DNA from: Bacillus sp. sid0103
GTDB lineage: Bacteria; Bacillota; Bacilli; Bacillales_B; DSM-18226
Reading direction: 5' to 3'
Length of the DNA: 64,000 nt
Assembly: GCF_019219025.1 (NCBI RefSeq)
Contig: NZ_JAHUWN010000026.1
Location: 45,086 to 109,085 of the forward strand
The translations under genes and the position numbers were made by a program. Under the pieces are notes generated by a model. That model saw nothing but the letters and a program-made list of their open reading frames with translations, had not been told where the DNA came from and did not search any database. Shown here piece by piece: positions 25,541-35,163 of this stretch. How positions within the stretch are numbered: position 1 is the first letter of the stretch; each line of letters opens with the position of its first letter.

Positions 25541-28500
25541 TTATTTTATATTAGACGAAAGTGTCCACTGCTGACGCTTTTGATCCAGATTCACATCATT
25601 AAGAATCAAATTTCCCTCTTCCGATATTTCGAGTGCCTTGCCATTAAGGACTGAAGTGATTCTTACAGTTCCATTATCATTTTTGGTAATAACCCAGCGT
25701 TGATTATTATAGCCAAGATAGTTGTACAGCTGAAGTTTATTTTGCCCCGTATCCAGATCAAGCGCGTTGCCGCCTTCTGTACGTATGGAATAAGAACCAT
25801 GCTGATCACCTGTTGGCATCAAAGTCCAGTTTGTAGCTTTGTCTGCATCCGAAACAATCACAGGCTCACCGTTTTGAGAATTAGCAGTATAAATCGCTTT
25901 CCCTGTTGGTGCATTCGTTAAGCTTGTTACGGTTAAGTTTGCTTTTGAAACATTACTGACATTCACATTCTGATAGTATGCTTGACCACCAAATACATTT
26001 ACTCCAAAATGGCCTTCTGCAAAGGATCCATCCTGTAAATCCATGATTTTCTGACCATCAACATAAATCTGGATGTGAGGACCTTTCGCTTCGATTTTCA
26101 CCTTATACGTCTTTCCTGGTTGTATAAAGGCAGGAACTTTCCCAATTACCATACGTACCTCAAAGCGGCCGTCAATTTTGTAAAAAAGACGGAATGCCTT
26201 CATATTCGGATCAAAATTGAAGTAATAGCCGCTTCTTCCATCCTCATTTGCCCGGAACAAAATAGAACCTGCTCCTCCTTCTTGTCCCAGCATCATATCT
26301 GTTTCGTAAGTAAAGTCTCCTGCAATTTCCTTGGCTATATAGTTTGCATCACTTGTATGCGTACCACGGATTCCATTTTCCGTAATTGTCCATTTGGAGG
26401 CAGAAAGATCTGATTTCCATCCAGTCAAATTCGTATAGAATTCACCATCATACACACTTACAACTACACTTGCTGAAGCTTTTCCATTTGGTGTAGAGGC
26501 TGTAATAATCGCTTCTCCCTTGCTTCCTGCTTTAAGTACTGCTTCGGAGCTAGTAGATGAGTCAACCTTCACTACATCCGAATCACTAGATTTCCATATT
26601 ATTGGCTGGGCTCCCTTTCCTTTTCCATTCGCCACGGAAGCATGCACTGATAGAGCATCGCCAATATTCATCTCTCTTTGATTTGTATCCATTACAATTC
26701 TTGTTTCCTCATCCGCGTTTTGGTTCCAAGTGTCGGCAAGAGAATGAACTTTTAATGATACAAGATTCACTTCGCCACCCTTGGTGTAGAAGTTCATACT
26801 GCTACTTGAAGGATCAGGGAAAATAACATCTGAAAAAACAACTTTTCCATCATTAGCAAATACTTCAATGGACGAATCATCTACAAAGATATTCATTTTG
26901 ATACGTTTATTATCCGGTTTTAAAGGAGCTTCATGGAAGGTTGAAAATGATCTGGAGAAATCCATTTCTCCTGACTCAGCACGATCAACGAATATTTGAT
27001 TATCTGATGTTTTGTATCCTACGACCGTTTTTTGGTCTGCTCCTTCACGAACTAGAAAACCAAATTCGGTTATTTTGCTGGCAGATGGAATTTCAATCTC
27101 TGCTTCTATTTCAAAGGCTCCTGAAGAGATACCTTTTAACAAGTTTGAAGCATTAGCATGATTTACTATTTTGTTCTGTGTCTGGAATATGGTACTGCGG
27201 ATCGACTGTAGTTCCTTAATTGGAGATTGTGCAAGTCTTATCCCTTGATCTGTTTTCACCAGTCTAACTTCTCTCGGAATCGTCAGTTCTCCCTTCCAGC
27301 CCGTAGTTGGAAAAGCGAATGGATAATCCCAGTTGGTCATCCATGCGATCATTACTCGGCGGTTATCCGGCATATTGGAGAAGGACATAGATGCGTAAAA
27401 CTCCTTACCGTAATCCGTTTTCAGTACTTTACCAGCTGGGTTGTCATTGACGAATTTACCATCAGGTGTCAAATGTCCTACAAAATACTCCGCATCTGAC
27501 CCTATTGTCTTCGAATTTGCTCCTGTGCTAATCATCAAAACCCATTTTTTCTCTCCTGAACCGTCTACCTGAAGTTCGAAGAGATCAGGGCATTCCCATA
27601 CACCGCCGCGTACATAATTTCCATAACCAAAATTGTCAGTAAGCTTCCAATCAATTAGGTTAGTAGAAGTAAAGAAGCGAATGTGATCTCCACCAGATAC
27701 AACCATTACCCACCGATTGTTCGCATCATCTCGGACTACTTTAGGATCACGGAAATCCCAGCCTCCTGGATTTTCTCCATTCTTGCCCGGATTCTCAATG
27801 ACAATTGGCCGCTCTGTGGAATATTTCCAAGTACGGCCCTGATCAAAACTGTAGGCAAGACCAATACGCTGATTACCATTAGGTCCATCTGGATTAAAGG
27901 AAGTATAGTACGCAATCAGCCCTTTACCACCAGAATTAGCGAATAAGCCGGAAGCATTATTCAGATCTGCTACAGCAGAACCAGACCAAACATGCCCATG
28001 ATCATTCCACGGCAAAGCAATAGGAAGGCGGTTCCAATTCACCAAATCCTTACTAACTGCATGAGCCCAAGTCCCCCCATCTTGATGGAACAAATGATAC
28101 TCGCCTTCGTAGTAGACTAGACCATTCGGATCACTTACAGAGCCGCGAGCTGGAGTATAATGATAATCTGGTCTATATTTTTCCTTGTAATAGCTGGATT
28201 TTGGAACAAGATATACATCCTGGAAGTAAGCAGAACCTGATGTGACGGTTAATCCGGCAAATCCAGTTCTGCAGCTCATATCCGTCACCTTTACGGCTGC
28301 CTCAGAATATCCATCAACATAAAGTTCGATTTGATTGCCGTTTGCAATAATTTCAAGATGGTGTTTGGTACCTTCTTGGGTTATATAGGTGCGGTTCGAT
28401 GTTTTGAGCACAGTACCATCTGCCTTCTTTAATTGCGCTTTGACAGTGCTCCCTTCTTTAATAAGCGCAGCCAGGTAACCTGTTGTTCCTTGTTCATTTG

Positions 28501-29347
28501 TACGAAATGCAAGTGCTGCTTCCGATGAATTTTGATCAAAAGAAACATTGCCTTCAAGGATAAAATCACTTGTACTCTTATTGAAAATTTCCATGGCTTT
28601 CATACCATCCACAGCAATCCCCTTTAAACCTTTGATGGCAGGTTCCCAGTTTCCTTCCTTATATAGGGGTGGACCTAAATTTGTTGAAAGTGCGCTAACT
28701 TTTACATTTTGAAACAACGCTGCTCCATCCCATACATGAAGACCAAGAAACCCCTTCTCGTATGCAGGATTGTTAACATCCATAATAGGAGCATACTTAT
28801 TCTCCCAATAAACTTTGATCGTATCTTCTACCACCTTCACCTTCAGATGATAGATTTCTCCCTCTTGGAGGTTTACTCGGCGTTCCTCTTTTAATTTCCT
28901 CTCATCACGAGCATCACGAAGACGAATGATTCCAGCATTTGGAACGATTTGCAGCATATAGGAGTCCCAGCCATCTTCACTAGAACGGAATACTAAGGTG
29001 GCATCCGCATTCTTGTCTATTACTTTTACATCTGCTTCATAAATAAAATCTTCAGATGTGACACTTGATATAGCCATTACGTTCTCTTTAGGTTCTGAAG
29101 TAAGCAATAGTCCCTGGTCTGTGTCTTCTAACTTGCCTTTTCCTTTAATTTGCCAGTCTGTTAGATTAGTAGTTGCTTTGGATACTCTTTCAAAAATAGC
29201 GGCCCCCTCCCTTGTTTCATTCCTTACCGTTTCATTCGATTCGGTGGCCCAGCCTGTCGCAGGAACAACAAGAATCGTTGCCATGGAGGCTGCGATAAGT
29301 AAGGTGGACATAAATACAGAAGTCCATTTAATAAAAGTTGGTTTCAT
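25541..29347 (-). CDS. Secreted multidomain GH32 fructan hydrolase (levanase-type)
   Basis: 1,268 residues. Order: signal peptide (1-~35), CBM66-like/laminin-G-like beta-sandwich (~52-218), second sandwich (~250-382), GH32 five-blade propeller and C-terminal sandwich (~390-870), Ig-like Big_2 domain (~880-965), third CBM66-like sandwich (~966-1133), ricin-type lectin domain (~1140-1266). Catalytic residues: Asp406 in GSVSDPNGL (nucleophile), Asp534 in DFRDPKVV, Glu585 in WECPDLFEL (acid/base). B. subtilis levanase SacC has only one CBM66 and is about half this size. It likely degrades levan or inulin outside the cell. Start ATG, 7 nt after the stop of the other GH32 gene. Confidence 0.92.
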   Translation of the reverse strand: MKPTFIKWTSVFMSTLLIAASMATILVVPATGWATESNETVRNETREGAAIFERVSKATTNLTDWQIKGKGKLEDTDQGLLLTSEPKENVMAISSVTSEDFIYEADVKVIDKNADATLVFRSSEDGWDSYMLQIVPNAGIIRLRDARDERKLKEERRVNLQEGEIYHLKVKVVEDTIKVYWENKYAPIMDVNNPAYEKGFLGLHVWDGAALFQNVKVSALSTNLGPPLYKEGNWEPAIKGLKGIAVDGMKAMEIFNKSTSDFILEGNVSFDQNSSEAALAFRTNEQGTTGYLAALIKEGSTVKAQLKKADGTVLKTSNRTYITQEGTKHHLEIIANGNQIELYVDGYSEAAVKVTDMSCRTGFAGLTVTSGSAYFQDVYLVPKSSYYKEKYRPDYHYTPARGSVSDPNGLVYYEGEYHLFHQDGGTWAHAVSKDLVNWNRLPIALPWNDHGHVWSGSAVADLNNASGLFANSGGKGLIAYYTSFNPDGPNGNQRIGLAYSFDQGRTWKYSTERPIVIENPGKNGENPGGWDFRDPKVVRDDANNRWVMVVSGGDHIRFFTSTNLIDWKLTDNFGYGNYVRGGVWECPDLFELQVDGSGEKKWVLMISTGANSKTIGSDAEYFVGHLTPDGKFVNDNPAGKVLKTDYGKEFYASMSFSNMPDNRRVMIAWMTNWDYPFAFPTTGWKGELTIPREVRLVKTDQGIRLAQSPIKELQSIRSTIFQTQNKIVNHANASNLLKGISSGAFEIEAEIEIPSASKITEFGFLVREGADQKTVVGYKTSDNQIFVDRAESGEMDFSRSFSTFHEAPLKPDNKRIKMNIFVDDSSIEVFANDGKVVFSDVIFPDPSSSSMNFYTKGGEVNLVSLKVHSLADTWNQNADEETRIVMDTNQREMNIGDALSVHASVANGKGKGAQPIIWKSSDSDVVKVDSSTSSEAVLKAGSKGEAIITASTPNGKASASVVVSVYDGEFYTNLTGWKSDLSASKWTITENGIRGTHTSDANYIAKEIAGDFTYETDMMLGQEGGAGSILFRANEDGRSGYYFNFDPNMKAFRLFYKIDGRFEVRMVIGKVPAFIQPGKTYKVKIEAKGPHIQIYVDGQKIMDLQDGSFAEGHFGVNVFGGQAYYQNVNVSNVSKANLTVTSLTNAPTGKAIYTANSQNGEPVIVSDADKATNWTLMPTGDQHGSYSIRTEGGNALDLDTGQNKLQLYNYLGYNNQRWVITKNDNGTVRITSVLNGKALEISEEGNLILNDVNLDQKRQQWTLSSNIK

Positions 29348-29354
29348 CCTTTAC

Positions 29355-30830
29355 CTACCCCCAGATTGAATAAAGGTCAATTAGCCCTAGTGAGGAGACC
29401 TGCGTTGTTCCGTTGTTTGAGAAGAGGAGAATTTTATCATATGGCTGCTTCGGAAAGACTAAGCTTGTGCAAACTGCCTTACCATCATTGGCTAGTACTT
29501 CAATAGAGGAAGCGTCCATAAAGATCTGTAAGGTTATTTTGCCGTTCTCCATTTTCAATGCGGTTTCCTGTATTGCTGGAAATGATTCGGAAAAGCTGTT
29601 AATTCCAGCTTGCATTCGGTCAACAATTAAGTTTTCACCTTCAGCATCATACTGAATCAGAACCCTTTCATTTTCACCATTTTCAAAAATAATTCCAAAG
29701 AAAGCTGCGTCCCTCTTCTCAAATTTAACAATCACTTCCATTAAGTGACTTGGCATCTCAAAAGTTATGGAGGTGCTAGATTCAATGGTTAATTCATGAG
29801 TGACTACAGTATGATTCCGAATGGAATTAAATTCGGACACAACCTTCTGTATCAAACAAACTCCTGACTCGGTAGAAGTAAGAGATAGCTCTCTTGGCAA
29901 GGTCATCGCGCTTCTCCATCCTTCAGTAGGAACCTGGTTCGCATAACGCCAGTTGCTCATCCACCCGATGTAAATTCTTCGGCCATCTTCTGCTGGTATA
30001 TCCGACCAGCTTACACCTGCATAATTATCCCGGCCAAAATCCATCCATAGAACGGTTTCATCCGGGTTATCATTCACAAAGTTCATTCCATCAAACTCAC
30101 CAATAAAGTATTGTGTTCTTGAACCTTCGCTAGAATGACCGTTATCACCAATGCTGACAAACATGACCCATTTTTTATTATTATTATCACCATCTACCGG
30201 CAGCTTAAATAGGTCTGGGCATTCCCAAACGCCGTCATGTGACCCGGCTTTACTTCCAAATTCACTGGCAAACTCCCAATCTTTTAGATTTAGAGAGGTA
30301 TAGATCGTAATGGATTGTCCAGTCGCTAATACCATCACCCATTTATTCGTTTCATCATGCCAAAACACTTTTGGATCGCGGTAATCAGTAATATTGACAT
30401 CGGATAAAACAGGATTTCCCTCATATTTTGTCCATGTTCTCCCGTCGTCCTTACTGTAGGCGAGGCTTTGCCGCTGACGCGGCCAGTCGGAATCAGGATA
30501 CGTATCCGCACTTGTATAAATGGCCACCAATCCCGGTCCATCAGGAAAAAAGCCTGAAGTATTTTTCCAATCCACTACCGCGCTGCCAGAGAAAATCGCT
30601 CCATGCTCATCTGGGTATAACGCGATCGGAAGGTGTTCCCAATGGATCAAATCCTTACTAACGGCATGCCCCCAATGCATCGGACCCCACGTACTGCCAA
30701 ACGGATGATATTGATAAAATAGATGGTACTCATCCTTAAAAAAGACCATACCATTTGGGTCGTTCATCCATTTCTCCTCAGGTGAAAAGTGATATTGAGG
30801 ACGATGCTTTTCTTTATACTCTAGTTTCAT
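29355..30830 (-). CDS. Cytoplasmic GH32 fructosidase
   Basis: 491 residues, no signal peptide. Nucleophile Asp24 in KWMNDPNGMVF, DYRDPKVF and WECPDLFKL with the acid/base Glu, followed by a C-terminal beta-sandwich (MDASSIEVLANDGKAV). It hydrolyses imported fructo-oligosaccharides, sucrose or sucrose-6-phosphate; the nearby ABC importer, rather than a PTS, suggests unphosphorylated oligosaccharides. It lies 86 nt after the binding-protein gene and directly before the secreted GH32. Confidence 0.92.
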   Translation of the reverse strand: MKLEYKEKHRPQYHFSPEEKWMNDPNGMVFFKDEYHLFYQYHPFGSTWGPMHWGHAVSKDLIHWEHLPIALYPDEHGAIFSGSAVVDWKNTSGFFPDGPGLVAIYTSADTYPDSDWPRQRQSLAYSKDDGRTWTKYEGNPVLSDVNITDYRDPKVFWHDETNKWVMVLATGQSITIYTSLNLKDWEFASEFGSKAGSHDGVWECPDLFKLPVDGDNNNKKWVMFVSIGDNGHSSEGSRTQYFIGEFDGMNFVNDNPDETVLWMDFGRDNYAGVSWSDIPAEDGRRIYIGWMSNWRYANQVPTEGWRSAMTLPRELSLTSTESGVCLIQKVVSEFNSIRNHTVVTHELTIESSTSITFEMPSHLMEVIVKFEKRDAAFFGIIFENGENERVLIQYDAEGENLIVDRMQAGINSFSESFPAIQETALKMENGKITLQIFMDASSIEVLANDGKAVCTSLVFPKQPYDKILLFSNNGTTQVSSLGLIDLYSIWG

Positions 30831-30916
30831 TATTTATTTCTCCTTTAGTTTATTAATTGGAAAAGGCTGTATCTAGCAATATACTGTTACAGCCTTAACC
30901 TATTTGTTTGAATCTA

Positions 30917-32530
30917 TTATTTAGTGAACTTATCGTATCCAGATTGCTTAATCTTTAACCAATCCTGCAACCCTAAACGATCCAATTCTTTTAAATAGGC
31001 ATCCCATTCTTTATCCACTTTTCCATTTTGAATCCATTCTGCTCGTTTTCTAAGCACATACGCAAACATATCGGTTTCTATCGCAGAGAGTCTATCTAGT
31101 TCATCTTTAGAGAAAAATACTTTAGGATAAATATTTTCTGCCTGCATATCTGGAACCATAACTTTTTTCATTAAATCTAATCTCCAAGCAGCATCGTCTG
31201 GCTTAGTTGTAACTGTACCGTAATATTCATCTAATAACGCTAACGGTCCAGCAACAAATGTTTTTTGTCTTAATTCCCATGGAGATGTTCCATTTAACGG
31301 TAAATGTTTTAACATCCCTGTAGCCTCGTCTAATTCAAAAATGTTTTGTTGCTTTTCATCTCCGTAAGTACCCCAGTTATTCTGTACAGACTGATGTGGT
31401 TCATAAAGTTGATCAATCCACTTTGCCGTTAATTCTAGGTTTTTGTTTTCACTTGTGATAACCATTTTTCCTCTATCAAAGCCCATTCCATTTGTTCTGG
31501 TTACGTTTTTATGACCATTTGGCCCTGCAAGTGCCGGCATCAGATCATATTTATCATTCATACCTGTAATATTCGATTTATCCCAAGTAAAATATAAACC
31601 ATAGCGATTGTCTTTTCCTTTGGCAAGATACGTATTCCAATCTTGTTCAAAAGATTCAACATCAATTAAACCTTCTTTAAATAGCTCATTGATAAATTTA
31701 ATCCCCTCTTTATATCCATTATCCGATGAGGTGAACGTAACTTTTCCATCATTCGTTACAACCGTATGATCCCAGTTTTCTCCTAGACCAAACGAACCAA
31801 ATAGGAAAGCTAAGTCTTCGCCGCCAGTTTTATTAATAAATGACATTGGAATTTCATCGGCTTTTCCGTTGCCATTTGGGTCTTTGGTTTTAAAAGCAAT
31901 CAACACCTGCTTTAACTCTTCTGTTGTTGTTGGCATTTTTAAGCCTAATTTATTTAACCATTCCACATTGATCCAGGGGAAATCATCCACTGAGTGAATA
32001 CTTTCTTTCCCCGAACCTAGCTCCTCAATCCAAGGGAAAGAATAGATATGCCCATCTGGAGCGGTTATCATTCCTTTATATTCAGGTGCTGCCTCAAGAA
32101 CTTTCTTTAGGTTTGGCATATGTTTCTCAATTAAATCTTCTACTGGAATAATTGCTCCATCTTTTGCTAGCTTTAATAAATCATAGTCACTATATGCGGC
32201 ATCAAAAATTGCATCAGGCAGACTTCCGCTAGCCATTGCTAGATTTCTTTTTTCAGCAAATGTATCCCAGGTATAGTTCTTCCATTTGATATGAACACCC
32301 GTTTGTTCTTCTAAACGCTTAAAAACTAATTTTTTATTTGGATCAGCTGGGGCTAATGGTGAGCTTTGAGTCATAAAGTTTAAGGTCACTTTTTCCTTTA
32401 AAGGAAAAGAAACATCTTTTAGTTTATACTCTTTTGATGCTGTTTCACTTTTGCCGCCACTATTACTGCAGCCTGAAACTAGTAATATCGTAGCCAGTGA
32501 TGCAGCCATAACTTTTTTTACATTTTTCAT
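30917..32530 (-). CDS. LipO/YtcQ-type oligosaccharide-binding lipoprotein
   Basis: 537-residue large solute-binding protein. Lipobox LLVSGCSNSGG (Cys about 21) after a short signal peptide, then the mature domain. This size class accompanies LplB/YtcP-type permeases, which are the next two genes upstream. WRLDLMKKVMVPDMQAENIYPKVFF near the C-terminus is typical. Probably binds fructo-oligosaccharides or levan fragments, inferred from the GH32 neighbours. Confidence 0.9.
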   Translation of the reverse strand: MKNVKKVMAASLATILLVSGCSNSGGKSETASKEYKLKDVSFPLKEKVTLNFMTQSSPLAPADPNKKLVFKRLEEQTGVHIKWKNYTWDTFAEKRNLAMASGSLPDAIFDAAYSDYDLLKLAKDGAIIPVEDLIEKHMPNLKKVLEAAPEYKGMITAPDGHIYSFPWIEELGSGKESIHSVDDFPWINVEWLNKLGLKMPTTTEELKQVLIAFKTKDPNGNGKADEIPMSFINKTGGEDLAFLFGSFGLGENWDHTVVTNDGKVTFTSSDNGYKEGIKFINELFKEGLIDVESFEQDWNTYLAKGKDNRYGLYFTWDKSNITGMNDKYDLMPALAGPNGHKNVTRTNGMGFDRGKMVITSENKNLELTAKWIDQLYEPHQSVQNNWGTYGDEKQQNIFELDEATGMLKHLPLNGTSPWELRQKTFVAGPLALLDEYYGTVTTKPDDAAWRLDLMKKVMVPDMQAENIYPKVFFSKDELDRLSAIETDMFAYVLRKRAEWIQNGKVDKEWDAYLKELDRLGLQDWLKIKQSGYDKFTK

Positions 32531-32592
32531 AAAGAATCCCCCTAAACCTTTTTTGTGTAAGCATTTACAAAATTTTATTTTTAATTAACTCA

Positions 32593-33474
32593 TTATTTTA
32601 ATGAGCCAACCATAACACCTTTTTCAAAGTACTTTTGGAAAAACGGATACATGACCATGAGCGGCAGACTAGAAATTACGATCGATGAATATTTAATCAT
32701 TTCAGAAAGCTTTTTTAGTTCAGCCATCGCCTGCTGATCACCAATCATTCCTGGACCTGTCTGATTTTGAATTAATATCGATCTCAAAACTAATTGTAAT
32801 GGGTGTAAATTTGGATCTTCGAGATAGATCATCGCATCAAAATATGAGTTCCATTGACCAACAAATGCATACATCGCTAAAACGAAGATGATTGGTTTTG
32901 AAAGCGGCAATACGATTTTAAAGAAGATTAATAGATCCGATGCTCCATCCACCTTTGCTGCCTCATGCAATTCGTAAGGAATCCCTTTAAAATAAGTCCT
33001 TGCCAGGATAATATTCCATACATTCACGGCACCAGGTATTAAAATGGCCCAAACAGTGTTTAACATTCCTAGGTCTTTTACAACTAGGTAAGTTGGAATG
33101 AGTCCGCCACCAAAGAACATGGTTATAATAAATAGGGTCATGAAGAAATTTTTCCCGACAAAACCATTTACGGATAACGGATAGGCCGCAAAAATACAAA
33201 CTACAACAGTTACAATGGCGAATCCTACTGAGTAGAGAATGGAATTGAGGAAGCCTCGCAGCATCGCATCATTGGATAAAATCAACTGATAACCTTTTAA
33301 ACTCCAATCATTAAAATTGAAAGAAATCCCTTTATTTAATAGCACCGTTGGATCCATCAATGACGCAAGTACGACGTATATTAAGGGAACTAACACGACT
33401 AGTACAGCTATGCATAGAAAGATATTATTAAAGCTTAATATGATTCGGTCTATGCGGGTGTGCTTTATATTCAT
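32593..33474 (-). CDS. ABC transporter permease (YtcP/LplC-type)
   Basis: 293 residues from the ATG at 33474, which follows AAAAGGAG at 7 nt; the frame is open further upstream but overlaps the previous gene without a ribosome site. Six helices; EAA loop ELHEAAKVDGASDLLIFFKIVLPLS; C-terminal YFEKGVMVGSLK typical of this type. Works with the LplB-type permease and the LipO-type binding protein. Confidence 0.92.
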   Translation of the reverse strand: MNIKHTRIDRIILSFNNIFLCIAVLVVLVPLIYVVLASLMDPTVLLNKGISFNFNDWSLKGYQLILSNDAMLRGFLNSILYSVGFAIVTVVVCIFAAYPLSVNGFVGKNFFMTLFIITMFFGGGLIPTYLVVKDLGMLNTVWAILIPGAVNVWNIILARTYFKGIPYELHEAAKVDGASDLLIFFKIVLPLSKPIIFVLAMYAFVGQWNSYFDAMIYLEDPNLHPLQLVLRSILIQNQTGPGMIGDQQAMAELKKLSEMIKYSSIVISSLPLMVMYPFFQKYFEKGVMVGSLK

Positions 33475-33493
33475 CTCAAGACTCCTTTTAAAG

Positions 33494-34471
33494 TTAATAT
33501 AGACCTTCACCTTCGTTTAATTTTTTAACGACTTTATTAACCACAATTAACAAGATTACGTTTATAACTGAATTAAATAGTCCAACAGCGGTTGAATAGG
33601 CATAGTCACCAGCCTGTAAACCTACTTTGTAGACATAAGTTGGCAGAATTTCAGAAGCCGGTAAATTCATAGCGGTTTGCATTAAATATGCTTTTTCAAA
33701 GCCAATCGACATAATCCCTCCAGCAGCCAAAATAAATGTAACTGCCATTAACGGTTTAAGTGTCGGTAAATCAATGTGGATCATTCTTTGCAATATATTT
33801 GCACCATCAATTGTGGCAGCATTGTGCAATTCAGGATCAACATTTGCTAAAGCTGCTACGTAGATAATCGATGACCAGCCTGCTGCCTGCCATATGCCAG
33901 AGATGATATAGATTGATCGAAAGTAATCAGGATTTGACATGAACATAAGCGGCTTCCCTGTTATGAAGCTAACCAGCTGATTAATTGGACCTGTTGGTGA
34001 TAAGAAAATAAACACCATTCCCACAATAACTACCACTGAAATAAAATTTGGTGCATAGAGCACAAGTTGAATATTCTTTTTTATGGCTGCTCTTCGTAGT
34101 TGATTAAGCATTAATGCAAGGATGATAGGGACTGGAAAACCAACTATTAAGCCAAAAAAACTGAGTTTAAGCGTATTCATAAAAATGTCAGTAAAGTTAG
34201 GTGAGGATAAGAATTTGGTGAAATTATCAAATCCGGTCCAATCGCTCCCTAAAATACCTTTGATGGTACTAAAATCTTTAAAGGCAATAATCGCACCATA
34301 CATTGGGATGTATTTAAAAATGATTGTTAGAATAACAGCTGGCGCAATAAGCAAATAAAGATGATAGTTTTTCTTGATATATTCCAATCTGCCTTTCAGT
34401 TTCGATGCCGCTTTCTTGTCCGCTTGGACCTGTATTGCTGGTTCTTTTTGGACATTTACTAATTCTTGCAA
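33494..34471 (-). CDS. ABC transporter permease (LplB-type)
   Basis: 325 residues, TTG start with AGGAGG upstream. A cytoplasmic N-terminal extension (~1-35) leads into six helices; EAA-like loop VDPELHNAATIDGANILQRMIHIDLPTL. First gene of the importer-GH32 operon. A site fitting cre exactly lies about 105 nt upstream. No ATPase gene in this operon. Confidence 0.92.
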   Translation of the reverse strand: MQELVNVQKEPAIQVQADKKAASKLKGRLEYIKKNYHLYLLIAPAVILTIIFKYIPMYGAIIAFKDFSTIKGILGSDWTGFDNFTKFLSSPNFTDIFMNTLKLSFFGLIVGFPVPIILALMLNQLRRAAIKKNIQLVLYAPNFISVVVIVGMVFIFLSPTGPINQLVSFITGKPLMFMSNPDYFRSIYIISGIWQAAGWSSIIYVAALANVDPELHNAATIDGANILQRMIHIDLPTLKPLMAVTFILAAGGIMSIGFEKAYLMQTAMNLPASEILPTYVYKVGLQAGDYAYSTAVGLFNSVINVILLIVVNKVVKKLNEGEGLY

Positions 34472-34576
34472 GCTATTAACCTCCTATCTATTGTTTATCT
34501 TGGTTTAACTTTAACAAAATAAAAAATGAGAAGAGTTTAATATATTTGGAAACAGGGGTTTAAAATTTTCGGCAGT

Positions 34577-34590
34577 TGAAAACGATTCCA
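34577..34590. promoter_or_regulatory. cre-like site upstream of fructan importer operon
   Basis: TGAAAACGATTCCA agrees with the CcpA cre consensus TGNAANCGNTNNCA at every defined position. Placed upstream of the permease-binding protein-GH32 operon. Confidence 0.6.
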
Positions 34591-34638
34591 TTTGGAACCC
34601 GACTTATACCTATGAGCAGTTGAAAAAGGGGAACTACT

Positions 34639-34716
34639 AGGGGGTTTTGTCTTTCGGAGCCTTTACGATAGACATTTTTTCTGTTCCATTAGGAGATTTT
34701 GTCCCTAGGAGCCTTC
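34639..34716. repeat. Two-unit direct repeat, 52-bp period
   Basis: AGGGGGTTTTGTCTTTCGGA at 34639 and AGGAGATTTTGTCCCTAGGA at 34691 continue with GCCTT in both; start-to-start distance exactly 52 bp. Intergenic, between the VOC gene terminator and the cre site. Confidence 0.55.
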
Positions 34717-34732
34717 TCCAACCTGGTACCAC

Positions 34733-34765
34733 AAAAAAACTCCTCTAGCATCTTAACTAGAGGAG
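34733..34765 (-). terminator. Terminator after VOC gene
   Basis: CTCCTCTAG and CTAGAGGAG form a 9-bp stem with an 8-nt loop and a T-run on the minus strand. Confidence 0.85.
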
Positions 34766-35139
34766 ATAATCTCAAAGAATATTATTCTATTTCCAAACGG
34801 GTCATGGATGCATAGCTCTTTGGTATTCCATGGGGTTTCTTCGATGCCGGGACGGGCGTACTTGTATTCCTTCGAAAGAAGCTGGGCATGATATAGCTCA
34901 ATGTTCCCGATCTCAATTCGAACCGCCGCACTAGGACAGCTATCCCCATGATGCTCTGAAAGATGTAGAATACAATTTTTATAGGAAACTTGCAAATACA
35001 ATGGAAGATTTTCCTCAAATCGATGTTCCCAATCGATCACAAATCCTAAAAAATCCAAATAAAATTCTTTGGCTTTCACCTCATCAAATATTCGCAGGAT
35101 TGGTATGAGACCTTTCATGGTTATTTCAGATGTATTCAA
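34753..35139 (-). CDS. VOC/glyoxalase-bleomycin-resistance-like protein
   Basis: 128 residues, one VOC beta-alpha-beta-beta-beta module pair: GLIPILRIFDEVKAKEFYLDFLGF (start), ILHLSEHHGD and CIHDPFGNRIIFFE (end, with a possible metal Glu). The layout is like Ble-type binding proteins, but the same fold serves many roles, so no substrate can be given. TTG start with GGGGG upstream. Terminal gene before a good terminator, 24 nt after the sensor binding-protein gene. Confidence 0.75.
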   Translation of the reverse strand: MNTSEITMKGLIPILRIFDEVKAKEFYLDFLGFVIDWEHRFEENLPLYLQVSYKNCILHLSEHHGDSCPSAAVRIEIGNIELYHAQLLSKEYKYARPGIEETPWNTKELCIHDPFGNRIIFFEIISSS

Positions 35140-35163
35140 ATTAATTTACCCCCTGCCCCTAAA

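Noticed and set aside
25700..29369. Many plus-strand frames opposite the large GH32 gene
   Set aside because: They lie antisense to a well-supported coding region, without ribosome sites or domains.
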